DNA of 64,000 bases from Mycobacterium heidelbergense (GTDB taxonomy: Bacteria > Actinomycetota > Actinomycetes > Mycobacteriales > Mycobacteriaceae). The number at the start of each line of letters is the position of its first letter. Position 1 is the stretch's first letter. The DNA lies in the NCBI RefSeq assembly GCF_010730745.1, contig NZ_AP022615.1:310001-374000 (forward strand). Reading direction: 5' to 3'. Positions 43,041 through 51,907 of the stretch are shown in pieces. A program made the translations under genes and the position numbers. Below the pieces are notes generated by a model that was not told the origin of the DNA, ran no database searches, and was given only the letters and a program-made list of their open reading frames with translations.

Positions 43041-44168
43041 ATGAAATTCGTTGACGAGTTCCGCGACCCGGCGGCGGCCCGCAAATTGATCACCGCCATC
43101 GAGCGCCTGGCCGGGGAACGCGAACACTTCAAGTTCATGGAGGTGTGCGGCGGGCACACGCACACCATTTACCGGCACGGCATCGAACACCTGCTGCCCG
43201 GCAACGTCGAACTGGTGCACGGCCCGGGCTGCCCGGTCTGCGTGATCCCCATGGGCCGCATCGACGACGCGATGTGGCTGGCCGGCCAGCCCGACGTGAT
43301 CTTCACCTGCTTCGGCGACATGATGCGGGTGCCCGGCTCCGATGGCAGCCTGCTGAACGCCAAGGCCCGCGGCGCCGACGTGCGGTTCGTCTACTCCCCG
43401 CTGGACGCGCTGAAGATCGCGGTCGACAACCCGGACAAGCACGTGGTGTTCTTCGCCATCGGTTTCGAGACCACCGCGCCGTCGACCGCGGTGACGCTGG
43501 TGCGGGCCCGCGACCTGGGCCTGCCCAATTTCAGCGTGTTCTGCAACCACGTCACGATCGTGCCGCCGATCAAGGCCATCCTGGAGTCACCGGACCTGCG
43601 GCTGTCGGGTTTCATCGGGCCCGGGCACGTGTCGACCGTGGTGGGCAACCGCCCCTACCGGTTCGTGCCGGAGGTGTATCGAAAGCCGTTGGTGGTGGCC
43701 GGTTTCGAGCCGCTGGACATCCTGGCGGCGGTCGCGATGCTGCTGCGCCAGATCCGCGAGGGCCGCTGCGAGGTGGAGAACCAGTACAAGCGGGTGGTGC
43801 CCGAGCGCGGCAACCCGGCCGCGCTGGCGCTGATGGGCAAGGTGTTCGCGCTGCGGCCGCACTTCGAATGGCGTGGGCTGGGTTTCATCTCGCAGAGCGC
43901 GCTGCGGCTGCACGACGATTTCGCGGACTTCGACGCCGAGCTGCGGTTCGCGATGCCGGGCGTGCGGGTCGCCGACCCGAAGGCCTGCCAGTGCGGCGAG
44001 GTGCTCAAGGGCGTGCTCAAGCCTTGGGAATGCAAGGTTTTCGGCACCGCCTGCACGCCCGAGACCCCGATCGGGACGTGCATGGTGTCCCCCGAGGGTG
44101 CGTGCGCGGCGTACTACAATTTCGGCCGCATGCACCGCGATGCGGTCAAGCTGGTGGCGCGCACTTGA
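43041..44168 (+). CDS. hypD: Hydrogenase maturation factor HypD
   Basis: Scaffold iron-sulfur protein on which Fe(CN)2CO is assembled together with HypC. The 375-residue protein has the invariant strings FMEVCGGHTHT, LVHGPGCPVCVIP, FAIGFETTAPSTA and FCNHVTIVPPI, plus the C-terminal [4Fe-4S] cysteines in CQCGEVLKG...WECKVFGTACTPETPIGTCMVSPEGACAAYY. Starts 15 nt after hypC2 with an AGAAAGG site. Confidence 0.96.
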   Translation: MKFVDEFRDPAAARKLITAIERLAGEREHFKFMEVCGGHTHTIYRHGIEHLLPGNVELVHGPGCPVCVIPMGRIDDAMWLAGQPDVIFTCFGDMMRVPGSDGSLLNAKARGADVRFVYSPLDALKIAVDNPDKHVVFFAIGFETTAPSTAVTLVRARDLGLPNFSVFCNHVTIVPPIKAILESPDLRLSGFIGPGHVSTVVGNRPYRFVPEVYRKPLVVAGFEPLDILAAVAMLLRQIREGRCEVENQYKRVVPERGNPAALALMGKVFALRPHFEWRGLGFISQSALRLHDDFADFDAELRFAMPGVRVADPKACQCGEVLKGVLKPWECKVFGTACTPETPIGTCMVSPEGACAAYYNFGRMHRDAVKLVART

Positions 44169-44899
44169 CCGATACCCGCGGCGTCGAGATGTTCGCCCGG
44201 TACGCCTGCGCGCCCAACGCGCTGGGCTACTGCGGTCCCCCGCTGGGGGCCACCCTGCGCGGCGGTTCGGTGGACGAGGTGCGCCGCGCGGCGACCGCGT
44301 TCTCCGGGGCGTGGCCGTACCTGCGGGTGCTGTCGGCGCTGACCGGCATCGCCGACCCGCTGGATCACCGTCTGGTCAAATCGTATTGGCTCGGCGGCGG
44401 CGTCGGCGCCGGCCTGGACCCGCGGGACTTCCTCGACGCGCTGCTGGATATCATCGGCCCGCAGGCGGGCCGCTACTGGTCGCACCTCACGGCGGACCTG
44501 GCCCGCGAGGCGGCCGCCAACCACTGCTTCCACGTGTTCGGCGTGTACCCGTGGACGCGGTTTCTGGGCCGGGGCATGGACGAGCACCCGCTCGGCGTGC
44601 TGGATAATTGCCGGATCTCGTGGGGCACAGTCGTTTCCCGCGACGGCGAGCGCGTCGAGGTGAGGCGCCGGCGGCTCGTGTACGACGGTCGGGTGCTCGC
44701 GCTGGCCGAGCCCTCGGCGCGCGTGCTCGACGTCTGGGCCGACGGATACAGCGCGGTGCCCGACGTCGCCGTCGGCGACGAGGTCGCGGTGCACTGGGGC
44801 CGGCTGTGCGGCCGGCTGTCCGCGGAGCAGGTCCGCGCGCTCGCTGACAGCACCGATTGTCAGCTGCGGGCGACGAGTCAACGGCTCGCGCACGCCTGA
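44165..44899 (+). CDS. DUF6390 family protein, hydrogenase-associated
   Basis: A 244-residue protein, last gene of the rightward series. It begins FARYACAPNALGYCGPP and contains AANHCFHVFGVYPWTRFLG and NCRISWGTVVSRDGERVEVRRRRLVYDG; no cofactor motif is evident. The TTG start overlaps the hypD stop (TTGA), favouring it over the internal ATG at 44189. Function unknown; its persistent location next to hypD would fit a maturation or quality-control role. Confidence 0.75.
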   Translation: MTDTRGVEMFARYACAPNALGYCGPPLGATLRGGSVDEVRRAATAFSGAWPYLRVLSALTGIADPLDHRLVKSYWLGGGVGAGLDPRDFLDALLDIIGPQAGRYWSHLTADLAREAAANHCFHVFGVYPWTRFLGRGMDEHPLGVLDNCRISWGTVVSRDGERVEVRRRRLVYDGRVLALAEPSARVLDVWADGYSAVPDVAVGDEVAVHWGRLCGRLSAEQVRALADSTDCQLRATSQRLAHA

Positions 44900-44918
44900 T
44901 CGTGCGAGACTGACCGGC

Positions 44919-46046
44919 GTGCCCGGTTCCATCTGCGACGTGCTGCCCGCCGCGGCCGCACTGCTCGGCGCCCCGGGCGCGGTCGACACGCTGGGCCTGG
45001 CAGATTGCGTCGGAGACCGGGTCGATCGCGTCGCGATCGTGCTGGTGGACGGGATGGGCTGGCACCTGCTGCCCGAACTGGCCCGCAGCGCGCCGCTGCT
45101 CGCGTCCGTGCTGGCCGGCGGCACCGGGCGCCTCGGCGAACTCGCCTGCACGTTTCCGTCGACCACGCCCACCAGCCTGGTGTCCCTGGGCACCGGGGCC
45201 CAGCCCGGCGAGCACGGCATCCTGGGGTTCACCCTCAACGTGCCCGGCACCGACAGGGTGCTCAACCACATCCGGTGGCGCGACGACCCGCCGCACACCG
45301 TGTGGCAGCCGCTGCCCACCTGGTTCGAGCGGCTCGCGCAAACCGGCATCAGCGCGCGCGCCGTGCTGCCCGCGTCGTTCCTGGGCAGCGGGCTGACCGA
45401 GGCGGCGTATCGCGGCGCCCGCTTTCGCCCGACGCAGCCGGCCGACGACTACGCCCGGCAGGTGACCGACGAGCTGAACGCGGGGCCCGGCCTGGTCTAC
45501 GGCTACACCGCCGGCCTGGACACCGCGGCCCACGCGTTCGGCATCGGCTCGCCGCAGTGGCACGAGGCGGCGGCCCACGTCGACGCGCTGCTGGCCCGGC
45601 TGGTCGAATCGCTGCCCGCGAACTCGGCGATGCTGGTGACGGCCGACCACGGCGGCCTCAACGTGCCGCCGGAGGCCCGCGTCGACATCGACACCGACCC
45701 GCGGCTGGCGGCGGGGGTGCGGGTGGTCGCCGGCGAGCCCCGGGTGCGCTACCTGCACACCGAGCCGGGCGCCGCGGCGGACGTGCGGGCCGCCTGGGCC
45801 GAGGTGCTCGACGGCTGGGCCCGGGTCTACAGCCGCGAACAGGCCGTGGCCACCGGGATGTTCGGGCCGGTCAATCCGGCGAACCTGGCGCGGATCGGCG
45901 ACGTCGTCGCCGTCTGCACAGGCGACGCGGCCGTGCTGGCGACCGGCCACGAGCCCCCGGAATCGGCGCGCCTCATAGGTTTCCACGGCGCGGCCACCCC
46001 GGCCGAAATGGCGATCCCGCTCATCGTCTTCAACTCCTTCGGCTAG
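44919..46046 (+). CDS. Alkaline-phosphatase-superfamily phosphodiesterase/pyrophosphatase
   Basis: A 375-residue metalloenzyme-like protein of the nucleotide pyrophosphatase/phosphodiesterase group. Metal and nucleophile residues appear as AIVLVDGMGWHLLPEL, TFPSTTPTSLVSLGTGAQPGEHGILGF (Thr nucleophile region), YTAGLDTAAHAFG and LVTADHGGLNVP. No signal peptide. It starts 19 nt after the hydrogenase series and may be read with it, but a GAGACT element 7 nt before the GTG suggests its own leaderless start. Confidence 0.85.
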   Translation: MPGSICDVLPAAAALLGAPGAVDTLGLADCVGDRVDRVAIVLVDGMGWHLLPELARSAPLLASVLAGGTGRLGELACTFPSTTPTSLVSLGTGAQPGEHGILGFTLNVPGTDRVLNHIRWRDDPPHTVWQPLPTWFERLAQTGISARAVLPASFLGSGLTEAAYRGARFRPTQPADDYARQVTDELNAGPGLVYGYTAGLDTAAHAFGIGSPQWHEAAAHVDALLARLVESLPANSAMLVTADHGGLNVPPEARVDIDTDPRLAAGVRVVAGEPRVRYLHTEPGAAADVRAAWAEVLDGWARVYSREQAVATGMFGPVNPANLARIGDVVAVCTGDAAVLATGHEPPESARLIGFHGAATPAEMAIPLIVFNSFG

Positions 46047-46129
46047 GCGCGGTGGGCCCCGAACACACACCGGACTTTGACCGTTTTCACAGCTCGCTCC
46101 GGTTTTTGGACAGGTACAGTCGGTGCACT

Positions 46130-46576
46130 GTGAGACCTGGGGGCGCCGGCAGAACCCGACGATGGCAGTCGTCCATCGCGATCGTCGCCGCGCTCAGCCT
46201 GTTCGTTGCCCTGGTCGCCGGCTCGGCGTTGCGGCCCCAGTTTGCCGCGGCGGCGCTGCCCGAGCCGGCGGCGTGGTCCCAGACCCCGGACGTCGGCGGG
46301 CACGCGCACCTTCACGAGCGCCAAACCGTGGCCCAGCTCCCCCACGCCGCCTGGCGGGGCTCCGCACCGGCCCACAAGAAGCCGTTTCACAGCATGTGGA
46401 TGACGAAGGACCGGCCGCCGACGTGGAGCCGCCTGTCACCACAATCGGTCCGGTCGCCGCTGGCACCGTCGTTCGCCGCGTTGGGGTTTCAGCCGTGCGG
46501 CGCCCAACCCCGCGCGCCCGCGGCCGTTCGCGCCGACCGGGACATCTTGACCCAGCTCTGCGTAGCCCGTCGCTGA
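46130..46576 (+). CDS. Small exported protein of unknown function
   Basis: A 148-residue protein with a basic N-terminus (RTRRWQSS) and a hydrophobic stretch (IAIVAALSLFVALVAGSAL) followed by AAAALPEP, consistent with a signal peptide or anchor. The mature part is His- and Trp-containing (GHAHLHERQTVAQLPHAAWRG, KKPFHSMWMTKDRPPTWSRL) and ends in LTQLCVARR with two cysteines. I do not recognise the family. GTG start 9 nt after TACAGT, possibly leaderless. Confidence 0.65.
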   Translation: MRPGGAGRTRRWQSSIAIVAALSLFVALVAGSALRPQFAAAALPEPAAWSQTPDVGGHAHLHERQTVAQLPHAAWRGSAPAHKKPFHSMWMTKDRPPTWSRLSPQSVRSPLAPSFAALGFQPCGAQPRAPAAVRADRDILTQLCVARR

Positions 46577-46721
46577 CGGGTCGGCGCCGGGCCGATTGCG
46601 CACGCCGCTGATCGCCCGGCGCACGCCGTCATAGCGCGGGTGACCCAAGCTTCTCTGTCCCGAAAGAAGAACCCATGGTTTCGAATACGACCCATGCCGC
46701 CGCGGCGAGGCGGAGGCGGCC

Positions 46722-47636
46722 ATGAATTTCGCGATGCTTGCCCCGGAGATCAACTCCGGGCGAATGTATGGGGGTCCCGGATCGGGACCGATGACCGAGG
46801 CGGCGATGGCCTGGGACCGGCTGGCGGTCCGGCTGTCCACCGCGGCGGCGGACTACGCGGCGGTGACCGCCAAGCTGGCGGCGGGCCGGAACGGCTCGGC
46901 GGCAACGGAAATGATCGACGCCGCGGCGCCCTACCTGAGGTGGCTCGACGCCACCGCCGCGCAAGCCGGGCATGCGGCCGCCCGGGCCGGCGCGGCGGCG
47001 AGCGCCCATCGGTCGGCGGTGGCGGCGACGGTGCCCCCACCGGCCATCGACGCCAACCGCGCGCGGCGCAGGTCGCTCGCCGCGGCGAACTGCCTGGGGC
47101 ACAACGGCCCGGCGATCGCGGACACCGACGCCGACTACGAACGGATGTGGGCCCAGGACGTCGACGCAATGCGCGCCTACGCGCGGGCCGCGGCCGACGC
47201 GTCGACGGTGACACCGTTCACGCTGCCGCCCGTGACCGCGGGGCCGGTTCCCCGGAATGCGGCCGCGGGCTGGGTCGTCAGGTCGGCGCCGGAGATGGTA
47301 TCGGTTGGCCGCCGGGTGATCTCAGCCATCCCCGAAGCGCTGCGCGCGCTTTCCCGGTCGCCGCTGGCGACGTTCGACGCGACCCTTTCGCCGGTGACGC
47401 CGGCGCTGTCGAAGCTGAGCTCGCTCAGCGCGCCGTCGGGCCGCGCGATCGGCCACCTGAATGCGCTCAACAAGGCCGCCGCGCTGCGCTGGCTGCTACC
47501 GGATCAGGGTGGCGCCCTCGGCCCGCGGATCATCGCGAGGATGGGCCGCGGGACGTCGATCGGGACCCTGTCGGTGCCGCGGGCCTGGTCGACGGCCACG
47601 GCGCCAATTCCCGTCTACCGCGGGACCGTCGCGTAG
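46722..47636 (+). CDS. PPE family protein, short PPE-SVP type
   Basis: A 304-residue PPE protein. The N-terminal domain reads LAPEINSGRMYGGPGSGPMTEAAMAWDRLA, diverged from the usual PPEINS, and retains YERMWAQDVDAMRAY. The C-terminal part is short and carries the SVP core SIGTLSVPRAWSTA. It is an orphan: no PE gene or ESX genes are nearby. PPE proteins are typically exported by type VII secretion with a PE partner, so this one must use a distant partner or be decaying. A GGAGG precedes the ATG. Confidence 0.88.
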   Translation: MNFAMLAPEINSGRMYGGPGSGPMTEAAMAWDRLAVRLSTAAADYAAVTAKLAAGRNGSAATEMIDAAAPYLRWLDATAAQAGHAAARAGAAASAHRSAVAATVPPPAIDANRARRRSLAAANCLGHNGPAIADTDADYERMWAQDVDAMRAYARAAADASTVTPFTLPPVTAGPVPRNAAAGWVVRSAPEMVSVGRRVISAIPEALRALSRSPLATFDATLSPVTPALSKLSSLSAPSGRAIGHLNALNKAAALRWLLPDQGGALGPRIIARMGRGTSIGTLSVPRAWSTATAPIPVYRGTVA

Positions 47637-47646
47637 CGGCGGGCGG

Positions 47647-48423
47647 TCAGAGGGGTGTGACGTAGGCCGAGCTGATGCCGCCGTCCACCAGGAACGTCGA
47701 CGCGGTGATGAACGACGCGTCGTCACTGGCCAAAAATGCTACGGCAGCGGCGATTTCGTCGGGCTCGGCGAAGCGGCCCAGCGGCACGTGCACCAGCCGT
47801 CGCGCGGCCCGCTCGGGGTCCTTGGCGAAAAGCTCTTGCAGCAGTGGGGTGTTGACCGGTCCCGGGCACAGCGCGTTGACCCGGATCCCCCGCCGGGCGT
47901 ACTGCACCCCCAGCTCCCGGGACATGGCCAGCACCCCGCCCTTGGAGGCGGTGTAGGAGATCTGCGACGTCGCCGATCCCAGCACCGCGACGAACGAGGC
48001 CGTGTTGATGATCGAGCCCTTCCCGGCGGGCACCATGTGCCGCAGCGCCGCCCGGCAACACAGGTACACCGATTTGAGGTTGACGTCCTGGACCCGTTGC
48101 CACGCCGCCAGTTCCGTGCTTTCGATCAGGTCGTCCTCGGGGGGAGAGATGCCGGCGTTGTTGAACGCGATGTCGATCCAGCCGTAGGTCTGGGTCGCGG
48201 CGTCGAACAGCGCGTTCACCGCGTCCTCGTCGGAAACGTCGGTCGGCACGAACAATCCGGACAGCTCCTCGGCCGCCGCGGCGCCGGCGTCGCGGTCGAC
48301 GTCGCCGACGACGACGGCCGCGCCCTCGGCGTGCATCCGCCGCCCGGCGGCCAGCCCGATGCCGCTGCTGCCGCCGGTGATGACGGCCACCCGGCCCGCC
48401 AGCCGTCGGGTGAGATCCACCAT
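47647..48423 (-). CDS. Short-chain dehydrogenase/reductase (Rv2857c-like)
   Basis: A 258-residue classical SDR. It shows the NAD(P)-binding loop AVITGGSSGIGLA, the NNAGISPP motif, Ser then the catalytic YTASKGG and the CPGPVNTP segment. Substrate is unknown. It follows aldC with no spacer and is the last gene of the glnA4-GATase-aldC-SDR unit, pointing to catabolism of an amine or amino-acid-derived alcohol/aldehyde. Confidence 0.9.
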   Translation of the reverse strand: MVDLTRRLAGRVAVITGGSSGIGLAAGRRMHAEGAAVVVGDVDRDAGAAAAEELSGLFVPTDVSDEDAVNALFDAATQTYGWIDIAFNNAGISPPEDDLIESTELAAWQRVQDVNLKSVYLCCRAALRHMVPAGKGSIINTASFVAVLGSATSQISYTASKGGVLAMSRELGVQYARRGIRVNALCPGPVNTPLLQELFAKDPERAARRLVHVPLGRFAEPDEIAAAVAFLASDDASFITASTFLVDGGISSAYVTPL

Positions 48424-49782
48424 CTAACCCTCCTCGCCGATCGCGATGAACACGTTCTTGGTCTCGGTGAAATGCAGTGGCGCGTCGGGGCCGAGCTCGC
48501 GGCCCAGGCCCGACTGCTTGAAACCGCCGAACGGCGTGTTGTAGCGGACCGACGAGTGCGAATTCACCGATAGGTTGCCGGATTCGACCGCCCGCGACAC
48601 CCGCAGCGCGCGGGACAGGTCATCGGTCCAGATCGACCCGGACAGGCCGTAGGCGGTGTCGTTGGCCAGCGTGATGGCGTCGTCCTCGTCGTCGAAGGCC
48701 AGCACGGTGACGACGGGGCCGAAGATCTCATCGGTGACGGTGCGGTCGGTGCGGCGCGGCGTGAGAACGGTTGGCGGAAACCAGAACCCGGGCCCGGACG
48801 GCGCCGTGCCGCGAAACGCGACGGGCGCGTCGTCGGGCACGTAGGAGGCCACCTTGTCGCGGTGCGCGGCCGACACCAGCGGACCCATCCCGGTGTCGCG
48901 GGACGTGGGGTCGCCGACGACGACGCCCTTGACCGCGGGCTCGAGCAGTTCCATGAACCGGTCATAGACGCTGCGCTGCACCAGGATCCGGCTGCGCGCG
49001 CAGCAATCCTGCCCGGCGTTGTCGAACACCCCGGCGGGCGCGGTCGCCGCGGCGCGCTCCAGGTCGCAGTCGGCGAAGACGATGTTGGCGCTCTTGCCGC
49101 CCAGTTCCAGCGTCACCCGCTTGACGTGTGCGGCCGCCCCGGCCATCACCCTCTTGCCCACGTCGGTGGAGCCGGTGAACACGACCTTGCGGACGTCCGG
49201 GTGGGTGACGAGCCGCTCCCCCACCACCGCGCCCTGTCCGGGCAGCACCTGCAGCAGGTCCGCGTCCAGCCCGGCTTCCGCGGCCAGCTCGCCGAGCCGG
49301 ATCGTGGTCAGCGGCGTCCATTCGGCGGGTTTGACCAGGACCGCGTTGCCCGCGGCCAGGGCGGGCGCGATGCCCCAGGACGCGATCATCATCGGGAAGT
49401 TCCACGGCGTGATCACGCCGACCACGCCCAGCGGTTCGTTGAAGGTGACGTCGAGCCCGCCGGCGACGGGAATCTGCCTGCCGGACAGGCGTTCCGGGCT
49501 GCCGGCATAGAACGTCAGCACGTCGCGGACGTGGGCGGCCTCCCCTTCGGCCGACGCGATCGGGTGCCCCGAGTTGGCGACCTCCAGGGCGGCCAGCTCG
49601 TCGGTGTGGGCGTCGACGGCGGCGGCGAACGCCCGCAGGCCGGCCGCGCGTTGCGCCGGCGACAACGCCGCCCAGCGCCGCTGGGCCGCGCGCGCCCGCG
49701 CCACCGCGTCGTCGACCGCGGCGGCATCCAGTAACTCGACCGAGGCCAGCGCGTCCTCGGTCGCGGGATTGATCAGCCGCAT
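48424..49782 (-). CDS. aldC: Aldehyde dehydrogenase AldC
   Basis: A 452-residue NAD(P)-dependent aldehyde dehydrogenase (Rv2858c). Key motifs: VVGVITPWNFPMMIASWGIAPALAAGN, catalytic Glu in LELGGKSANIVF, catalytic Cys in NAGQDCCARSRI, and GFKQSGLGRE near the end. The ATG giving MRLINPATEDALAS is selected by match to family length and it overlaps the upstream amidotransferase by 10 nt. With glnA4 and the PuuD-like hydrolase it resembles a gamma-glutamylated polyamine pathway. Confidence 0.93.
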   Translation of the reverse strand: MRLINPATEDALASVELLDAAAVDDAVARARAAQRRWAALSPAQRAAGLRAFAAAVDAHTDELAALEVANSGHPIASAEGEAAHVRDVLTFYAGSPERLSGRQIPVAGGLDVTFNEPLGVVGVITPWNFPMMIASWGIAPALAAGNAVLVKPAEWTPLTTIRLGELAAEAGLDADLLQVLPGQGAVVGERLVTHPDVRKVVFTGSTDVGKRVMAGAAAHVKRVTLELGGKSANIVFADCDLERAAATAPAGVFDNAGQDCCARSRILVQRSVYDRFMELLEPAVKGVVVGDPTSRDTGMGPLVSAAHRDKVASYVPDDAPVAFRGTAPSGPGFWFPPTVLTPRRTDRTVTDEIFGPVVTVLAFDDEDDAITLANDTAYGLSGSIWTDDLSRALRVSRAVESGNLSVNSHSSVRYNTPFGGFKQSGLGRELGPDAPLHFTETKNVFIAIGEEG

Positions 49783-50507
49783 CGGCGCCCCGCGTACGTC
49801 CGCGCGGCGTCCACCACCGCGGTGAACAGCCGTAGGTCGTCGAGCGACTTCTCCGGGTGCCACTGCACGGCGAGCACGAAGCTTTCGCCGGGCAGCTCCA
49901 CCGCCTCGACCACGCCGTCGGCGTCCACCGCGCTGACCACCAGGCCCTCGCCGACCTCGTCGATCGCCTGATGGTGGTAGCACGGAGCCTCGGCGCCCTC
50001 GCCGATCAACCCGGCGAGCCGGGTGCCCGGCACGGTGCGCACCGGCAGCCTGGCGAACACGCCGTTGCCCGCGCGATGGCCGCCGTGGCCGAGGACGTCG
50101 GGCAGGTGCTGGTGCAGCGTGCCACCGAGCGCGACGTTGAGCACCTGCGCGCCGCGGCAGACGCCCAGCACCGGAAGCCCACGGTCCAGCGCGCCGCGCA
50201 GCAGCGCGAATTCCCAGGCGTCGCGGTCGGTGCGCGGGCGGTCGGTCTCCGGGTGCGGCCGCTGGCCGTAGGCCGCGGGGTCGAGGTCGTAGCCCCCGGT
50301 GATGACCAGGGCGTCGAGCCTGTCGAGCACCGCGCCGACGGCGTCGACCGGCTGCGGCGGCAGCAGCACCGCGACGCCGCCGGCCATGGTGACGCCCTGG
50401 AAGTAGTCGGCCGGCAGATAGCCGGCGGCGACGTCCCAGATCCCGGTCCGCACCCGCTCCAGATACGCCGTCAGGCCCACGACCGGTCTCGATTCAGAGG
50501 CGTTCAA
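49773..50507 (-). CDS. Class I glutamine amidotransferase, PuuD-like gamma-glutamyl hydrolase
   Basis: A 244-residue protein of the peptidase C26 family (Rv2859c). Catalytic triad: Cys in PVLGVCRGAQVLNVALGG and His-Glu in AVQWHPEKSLDD. It resembles gamma-glutamyl-GABA hydrolase, which would release the product after oxidation of gamma-glutamylated amines. It overlaps glnA4 by 14 nt and aldC by 10 nt. Confidence 0.9.
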   Translation of the reverse strand: MNASESRPVVGLTAYLERVRTGIWDVAAGYLPADYFQGVTMAGGVAVLLPPQPVDAVGAVLDRLDALVITGGYDLDPAAYGQRPHPETDRPRTDRDAWEFALLRGALDRGLPVLGVCRGAQVLNVALGGTLHQHLPDVLGHGGHRAGNGVFARLPVRTVPGTRLAGLIGEGAEAPCYHHQAIDEVGEGLVVSAVDADGVVEAVELPGESFVLAVQWHPEKSLDDLRLFTAVVDAARTYAGRRCG

Positions 50508-51885
50508 AACCGCGCGTCCTCTCCCAGTCGGTGACGGCCGCGTTGAACGCCGCCAGCTCCACGCGGGCGTTGTTCAGGTAATGGGCGACGACGTCGTCGC
50601 CGAACGCCTCCCGCGCCAGCGCCGACGCGCCGAACAGCGCGGCCGCCTCGGCCAGCGTGGCGGGCAGCCGCTCGACGCCGGTCGCCTCATACGCGTTCCC
50701 CGCGTGGGGCTTTGGCGGCTCGAGGCCCCGTTCGATGCCGTGCAGCCCGCCCGCGATCAGCGCCGCGACCGCGAGGTAGGGGTTGACGTCGCCGCCGGGG
50801 ACCCGGCATTCGACCCGCAGGTTGCGGCCGTGGCCGACGACCCGCAGCGCGCAGGTGCGGTTGTCCAGGCCCCACGCCACCGCCGTGGGCGCGAAGCTGC
50901 CGTCGGCGAATCGCTTGTAGGAGTTGATGTTCGGCGCATAGAACAGCGTGAACTCGCGCAGCGTGGCCAGCAGGCCCGCGACGAAACCGCGACACGTCGG
51001 CGACATGCCGTGCGGGCCGTCGGCGTCGGCGAACACCGCGCCGCCGTCGTCGCGCAGCGAAAGGTGAATGTGGCAGCTATTGCCTTCGCGCTCATCGTAT
51101 TTCGCCATGAACGTCAGGCTCTTGCCGTGCCGGTCGGCGATCTCCTTGGCGCCGTTCTTGTAGATCGCGTGGTTATCGCAGGTGACCAGCGCCTCGTCGT
51201 AGCGGAACCCGATCTCCTGCTGGCCCCTGTTGCATTCGCCCTTCACGGCCTCGAACCGCAGGCCCGCGCCGATCATGCCCTGCTGGATGTCGCGCAGCAG
51301 CGGTTCCATCCGCGACGACGCCAGGATCGCGTAGTCGATGTTGTAGTCGCTGGCCGGCGTCAGCCCGCGATACCCGCCGGCCCAGGCCTGCCGATACGAC
51401 TCGTCGAACACGATGAACTCCAGCTCGGTCGCGACGTCGGCGACCAGCCCGCGCCCGCGCAACCGGTCGAGCTGGCGGCGCAGGACGGCCCGGGGCGCGA
51501 CGGTGACCTCGCCGCCGTCGGCCCGGCCCAGGTCGGCGATCACCAGGGCGGTGTGGGGCAGCCACGGGATGAGCCGCAGGGTGGACAGGTCCGGCCGCAT
51601 CACCATGTCGCCGTAGCCGGTGTCCCAGCTCGACATCGCGTAGCCGGCGACGGTGTTCATCTCCACGTCGACGGCGAGCAGATAGGCGCAGCACTCGGCG
51701 CCGTGCGCGGCCACGTCCTCGACGAACAGCCCGGCCGCCACCCGCTTGCCGACGAGCCTGCCCTGCATGTCGGCGAACGCCACGATGACGGTGTCCACCG
51801 CGCCGCGTTGCGCCAGTTGTTCCAGCGCGGCCAGCGACAGCATCGGAGAATCCGGACCGGTCGCAGCGCTCTGTTCGCCCACCAT
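50494..51885 (-). CDS. glnA4: Glutamine synthetase-like enzyme GlnA4
   Basis: A 463-residue GS-fold ligase (Rv2860c). Metal- and ATP-binding strings include ATELEFIVFDE, GECNRGQQEIGFRYDEA, GNSCHIHLSL and NRTCALRVVGHG. The adenylylation loop of GlnA1 is absent, as expected for the GlnA2-4 types, some of which attach glutamate to polyamines or monoamines instead of ammonia. First gene of the unit with the amidotransferase, aldC and the SDR, which together could form a glutamylated-amine degradation route; that pathway is inferred from gene content. Confidence 0.92.
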   Translation of the reverse strand: MVGEQSAATGPDSPMLSLAALEQLAQRGAVDTVIVAFADMQGRLVGKRVAAGLFVEDVAAHGAECCAYLLAVDVEMNTVAGYAMSSWDTGYGDMVMRPDLSTLRLIPWLPHTALVIADLGRADGGEVTVAPRAVLRRQLDRLRGRGLVADVATELEFIVFDESYRQAWAGGYRGLTPASDYNIDYAILASSRMEPLLRDIQQGMIGAGLRFEAVKGECNRGQQEIGFRYDEALVTCDNHAIYKNGAKEIADRHGKSLTFMAKYDEREGNSCHIHLSLRDDGGAVFADADGPHGMSPTCRGFVAGLLATLREFTLFYAPNINSYKRFADGSFAPTAVAWGLDNRTCALRVVGHGRNLRVECRVPGGDVNPYLAVAALIAGGLHGIERGLEPPKPHAGNAYEATGVERLPATLAEAAALFGASALAREAFGDDVVAHYLNNARVELAAFNAAVTDWERTRGFERL

Positions 51886-51907
51886 GGCCGCTAGTCAACC
51901 AGGCGCG

